This document shows positions 60,845 to 64,000 of a stretch of DNA of 64,000 bases, piece by piece. The stretch comes from Poriferisodalis sp965208895 (GTDB taxonomy: Bacteria > Actinomycetota > Acidimicrobiia > Acidimicrobiales > Poriferisodalaceae): contig NZ_OZ242363.1 of the NCBI RefSeq assembly GCF_965208895.1, positions 1,178,001 to 1,242,000 on the forward strand, read 5' to 3'. A program made the position numbers and the translations under genes. How positions within the stretch are numbered: the stretch's first letter is position 1; every line of letters starts with the position of its first letter. The notes beneath the pieces were generated by a model. That model made no database searches, was not told the origin of the DNA, and was given only the letters and a program-made list of their open reading frames with translations.

Positions 60845-61988
60845 CGGTGTCGCGCAACTTCGCGATGTCGTCTGTGTCGTAACCGGCGATCGCCAGCACT
60901 TCGTCGGTGTGCTGGCCGGGATGCGCCGGGGGTCCTTGCACCGTTTGAACGGTGCGACTGAAGCGCGGCGACGGGCTCGGCTGGACCACTCCGGCCACTT
61001 CGCAGAACACGTCACGGTGGACGTTGTGCGGGTGCTGCGGGGCTTCTGCCAAGGTCAGCACCGGGGCAAAGCACACATCGGTGGCGTCCATGATCTCGCA
61101 CCACTCGTCACGGGTCTTCGACTTGAAGACCGCCGCGATCCGTTCCTTGAGCTCGGGCCAGCCGCTGCGCGAATTCTGCTTGGCGAACTCGGGGTCTGCC
61201 TCGAGACCGGTCAGGCGCAGCAGCTCGGCATAGAACTGGGGTTCGATCGATCCGATCGAGATGTAGTTGCCGTCGGCGCACTCGTACACGTCGTAGAAGT
61301 GGCTGCCCGTGTCAAGCATGTTCGTGCCGCGCTCGTCGTTCCAGACCCCCAGTGCCCGCATCGAGTGGAACATGGCCATGAGCGTCGCAGCGCCATCGAC
61401 CATTGCCGCGTCGACGACCTGGCCCTGGCCCGATCGCTGGGACTCGAACAGAGCGCACGCCACGCCGAACGCCAGCAGCATGCCGCCCCCGCCGAAGTCG
61501 CCCACCAGGTTCAGCGGCGCGATCGGCGGCTCTCCCTTGCGGCCGATCGGGTCGAGAGCCCCGGCGAGCGCGATGTAGTTGATGTCGTGTCCGGCACCGA
61601 GGTGGTACGGGCCCTCTTGGCCCCAGCCAGTCATCCGGCCGTACACCAGCCGCGGGTTGCGAGCCAGGCACTCGTCAGGCCCGATGCCGAGCCGTTCCAT
61701 CACGCCGGGGCGGAAGCCTTCGATGAGAGCGTCGGAATGCTCCACGAGGCGCAGCAACGCCTCGACGCCGTCAGGGTTCTTCAGATCGAGCCCGATCGAG
61801 GCACGGCCGCGCGCCAGCACATCGATGGGCGGGTTGTCAGCATCGTGATCTCGCACTCTGGCCGAGCGATCGACGCGGATGACTTCCGCACCCATGTCGG
61901 AGAGCATCATCCCGCAGAAGGGCCCCGGGCCGATCCCCTGCAACTCGATCACTCGTACTCCTGCCAGCGGTCCTGTGCTCATGCTCAT
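60831..61988 (-). CDS. CaiB/BaiF CoA-transferase family, alpha-methylacyl-CoA racemase type
   Basis: It has 385 residues. LQGIGPGPFCGMMLSDMGAE is the racemase-type start, His134 in GAGHDINYIALAGAL and Asp164 in LVGDFGGGGMLLAFGV are spaced exactly as the catalytic His126/Asp156 pair of mycobacterial MCR, and GSIEPQFYAELL has the conserved Glu. It likely epimerises the alpha-methyl centre of branched acyl-CoAs in lipid or sterol side-chain breakdown. The start ATG overlaps the stop of the LRR gene. Confidence 0.9.
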   Translation of the reverse strand: MSMSTGPLAGVRVIELQGIGPGPFCGMMLSDMGAEVIRVDRSARVRDHDADNPPIDVLARGRASIGLDLKNPDGVEALLRLVEHSDALIEGFRPGVMERLGIGPDECLARNPRLVYGRMTGWGQEGPYHLGAGHDINYIALAGALDPIGRKGEPPIAPLNLVGDFGGGGMLLAFGVACALFESQRSGQGQVVDAAMVDGAATLMAMFHSMRALGVWNDERGTNMLDTGSHFYDVYECADGNYISIGSIEPQFYAELLRLTGLEADPEFAKQNSRSGWPELKERIAAVFKSKTRDEWCEIMDATDVCFAPVLTLAEAPQHPHNVHRDVFCEVAGVVQPSPSPRFSRTVQTVQGPPAHPGQHTDEVLAIAGYDTDDIAKLRDTGAVA

Positions 61989-64000
61989 TCCTTGTCTGGT
62001 TGCGTTCCCGGTGGAGGGGCTTGCTGGTCGTGTCCGTGGACGGTGAGTTGTTCGTGGGTGTCGAGGGAGGTGAAGTCGGTGATGCGGTTGCGGGCGATGT
62101 ACAGCGTGCGCAGATGTCCCAAGCCGGCCAGCGGTGCGATGTCGCTGATCTGGTTGTCGTCAAGATAGAGGCCTACCAGCGCGGCATGTCCGCGCAGCGC
62201 ATCGATGCTCGTGATGCCGTTGCCAGCGGCGTCCAGCACCACCAGATTGCTCAGGCTCTCCAGCGGCGTGAGGTCGGCGACGCCGGTCCAGTTCATTTCC
62301 AGATATGCCAGGTCGGTCAGACCGGCCAACGCGTCGATGTCCATGAGGGGGTTGTCTGAGAGTGTCAGCGTGTCCACGCGAGTGAGATGCGCGAGAGGCG
62401 CGATGTCCGAGATGCCATTCGAGGCAAGACCGAGCCGGTCCAGGCCGGTGAAGCCCGCGAGCCTCGACACGTCGCTGATCCGGTTGATGTCCAAGTACAG
62501 CTTCTCCAGCCCCGCCATCACCGGCAACGCGTCGAGGCTGGCGATGCCGTTGCCGATCAGGCCCAGCAGTTTCAGGCGTGTGAGCGACGCGAGCTGCGCG
62601 AGGTCGGTGAAGCCGTTCTGCTGCAGGTCGAGCGCTACCAGCGATCTCAGGCCCGCGAGCGGCGAGACGTCGCGGACACGATGGTCGCGCAGTTTCAGCT
62701 CGGTCAGCGACACAGCGTGCTCGAGGCCGCTCAGGTCGCGAATGCGGCCTGCTGAGTCGCTGCCGAAATGGCTCAGCGTCTTCAGCTTGCCCAGCTGCGC
62801 CTCGGTGACCGTCTCGTCGCTGGCCTGGCCCAGCGCGGCTCGCACGACCGCGGCCAGCACCCCGTCGGCGAATGCCACCACGCCGTCCTGCTGAGGCACC
62901 GCATGCACCACCCCGGTGAGCGCGTCGAGCGGCGATATGTCGCTGATGCGGTTCCGGCGCACATCCGCGTAGTCCAGGCCGACCAGCTTCCCGACAGCGG
63001 ACACCTCAGTGAGCGTGTTGCCTGACGCCCACAGCGAGTCCAGACCCGACAGTCCCGACACAACGCCGATGTCGGTGAGTTCGTTGTCGTATGCGTAGAG
63101 ATGCTCGAGCCCGTGCAGCGCCCGCACGGCGTCGAGGCTGGTGATGTCGTTGCCGCCGAGCCCGAGCCGTGCGAGGCCGGTCAGGCTTGACACGGCTGCG
63201 ATGTCGTCGATGGCGTTGTGGTCCAGGTACAGATCGGTCAGCGAGCTCAGAGCCGAGATGTCTGAGATGTCGTCGATGCTGTTGCCGTACAGAAACAGGC
63301 GCCGCAGGCCGGTGAGCGACGCGAGGTCGGACAGATCATCAATGCCGGTGCGGTCGAGCCACAGGGTCGTCAGCGTCGTCAGCGCCGACAAGGGCGCTGT
63401 GTCCGCTATCGGGTTGGCTGACAGCACCAGCGTCTCCAGGCGCCCGAGACACGACAAGGCGGACACATCGGAGACGCTGTGCCCGGCCAGATCCAGCACC
63501 CGCAATCCGGTCGCCCCTCCTAGGCCCGACAGGTCGACAATCGCCGGCGCGTCCGCATTGTCGCCGTTGCGCGGCAGCCGCAGCTCGGTCAGGCCGGCCA
63601 GCTCAGAGGGGCTGATCGGCTCGCCCGCGTTCTTTCCCAAAGCGGCCTCCACGCCCGAGCGCAGTTCGGCGTCGGCAAACCGGATCACGGTCGGAGTGCA
63701 CGCTGCAGCGCTGTCGCTCGCAGGAGCAGCGCGGGTCTTCGCTGACGGGTCCGCAGCTTCGATGATGGCGTTGCGAGCCGCGTCAACCGCGTCGGCGCCC
63801 CCCTGTGCCTCAGGTGAGAGCACAAAGAAGACGCGGTCAATCAGCACCGTGTACACCGTTGTGCGGGCCGGTTCGACGCTGCTCGACACCGTGATCACCA
63901 AGCGATGGTCCAGTGCCGCCCGCGCGGCGCTGGTCGAACCTCGGCAGACCACTGTGCCAGCGGCGTTCAGCGAGCACGAATGGTGCTGCCCCGCGGACAC
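61985..64000 (-). CDS. Large leucine-rich-repeat protein, 5' end outside the window
   Basis: At least 671 residues. The visible N-terminus (SAGQHHSCSLNAAGTVVC) looks like the end of an RCC1/regulator-of-chromosome-condensation-type repeat, so the start is probably beyond 64000. About two dozen 22-residue LRRs of internalin type follow (consensus like LTLSDNPLMDIDALAGLTDL). They fall into two arrays, each preceded by the same helical cap (IRFADAELRSGVEAALG near 105; VAFADGVLAAVVRAALG near 375). Probably secreted or surface-bound, but no signal or anchor is visible in this part. Confidence 0.85.
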   Translation of the reverse strand: MSAGQHHSCSLNAAGTVVCRGSTSAARAALDHRLVITVSSSVEPARTTVYTVLIDRVFFVLSPEAQGGADAVDAARNAIIEAADPSAKTRAAPASDSAAACTPTVIRFADAELRSGVEAALGKNAGEPISPSELAGLTELRLPRNGDNADAPAIVDLSGLGGATGLRVLDLAGHSVSDVSALSCLGRLETLVLSANPIADTAPLSALTTLTTLWLDRTGIDDLSDLASLTGLRRLFLYGNSIDDISDISALSSLTDLYLDHNAIDDIAAVSSLTGLARLGLGGNDITSLDAVRALHGLEHLYAYDNELTDIGVVSGLSGLDSLWASGNTLTEVSAVGKLVGLDYADVRRNRISDISPLDALTGVVHAVPQQDGVVAFADGVLAAVVRAALGQASDETVTEAQLGKLKTLSHFGSDSAGRIRDLSGLEHAVSLTELKLRDHRVRDVSPLAGLRSLVALDLQQNGFTDLAQLASLTRLKLLGLIGNGIASLDALPVMAGLEKLYLDINRISDVSRLAGFTGLDRLGLASNGISDIAPLAHLTRVDTLTLSDNPLMDIDALAGLTDLAYLEMNWTGVADLTPLESLSNLVVLDAAGNGITSIDALRGHAALVGLYLDDNQISDIAPLAGLGHLRTLYIARNRITDFTSLDTHEQLTVHGHDQQAPPPGTQPDKE

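Overview
The window is a high-GC bacterial chromosome segment. About 40 kb of it is a nearly unbroken minus-strand run of translation, RNA-processing, isoprenoid, lipid and secretion genes whose order (pnp-rpsO-ribF-truB-rbfA-infB-nusA-rimP; ispG-rseP-dxr-cdsA-frr-pyrH-tsf-rpsB; rplS-trmD-rimM-khpA-rpsP-ffh-ftsY-smc-fpg-rnc-acpP-plsX-rpmF-DUF177-sepIVA-coaD) is typical of Actinomycetota. The SepIVA-like gene beside DUF177 and coaD, the DUF222-HNH protein, GTP-dependent PEP carboxykinase and an alpha-methylacyl-CoA-racemase-type enzyme fit that phylum. I infer an Acidimicrobiia-like lineage, but no rRNA is present to confirm it.

Layout. 1-600: two small translationally coupled genes that look damaged. 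603-20.7 kb: dapB, then the pnp-to-rimP block, then ispG to rpsB. 20.9-25.1 kb: a degenerate M23-type protein, xerC, dprA and comM. 25.3-25.7 kb: two tiny plus-strand genes. 25.7-40.6 kb: yraN through coaD and a small zinc-ribbon gene. 40.8 kb: rsmD, turned round relative to coaD. 41.5-53.2 kb: an accessory island with a DUF222-HNH protein, a RecG-tail fragment, an AbiE-like toxin-antitoxin pair and a restriction-like operon made of an N6-adenine methyltransferase and a PLD-SNF2 helicase. 53.4-57.6 kb: recG and a DAK2-domain kinase. 57.7-64 kb: a cold-shock-like small protein, pckG, a membrane protein, a DUF4145-like protein, an AMACR-type enzyme and a large LRR protein cut by the window end.

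The housekeeping genes are packed with ATGA/GTGA start-stop overlaps (rimP/nusA, dxr/rseP, rpsP/khpA, coaD/sepIVA, sepIVA/DUF177, DAK2/recG), so most are probably co-transcribed and translationally coupled. A dispersed element of about 65 bp recurs at least eight times, mostly at gene ends, but twice inside coding sequence (Smc hinge, RNase III tail). Two copies are amplified as a 111-bp tandem repeat next to ffh.

The most unusual locus is the methyltransferase at 45.2-49.8 kb. It is interrupted by a run of 13 G and a run of 23 C. Immediately after each run the same short coding segment is present in tandem copies lying in different reading frames (two copies after poly-G, three after poly-C, the latter covering all three frames). 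This suggests homopolymer slippage that both switches the enzyme and chooses between alternative peptide segments, feeding into a separately initiated C-terminal ORF through an ATGA overlap.
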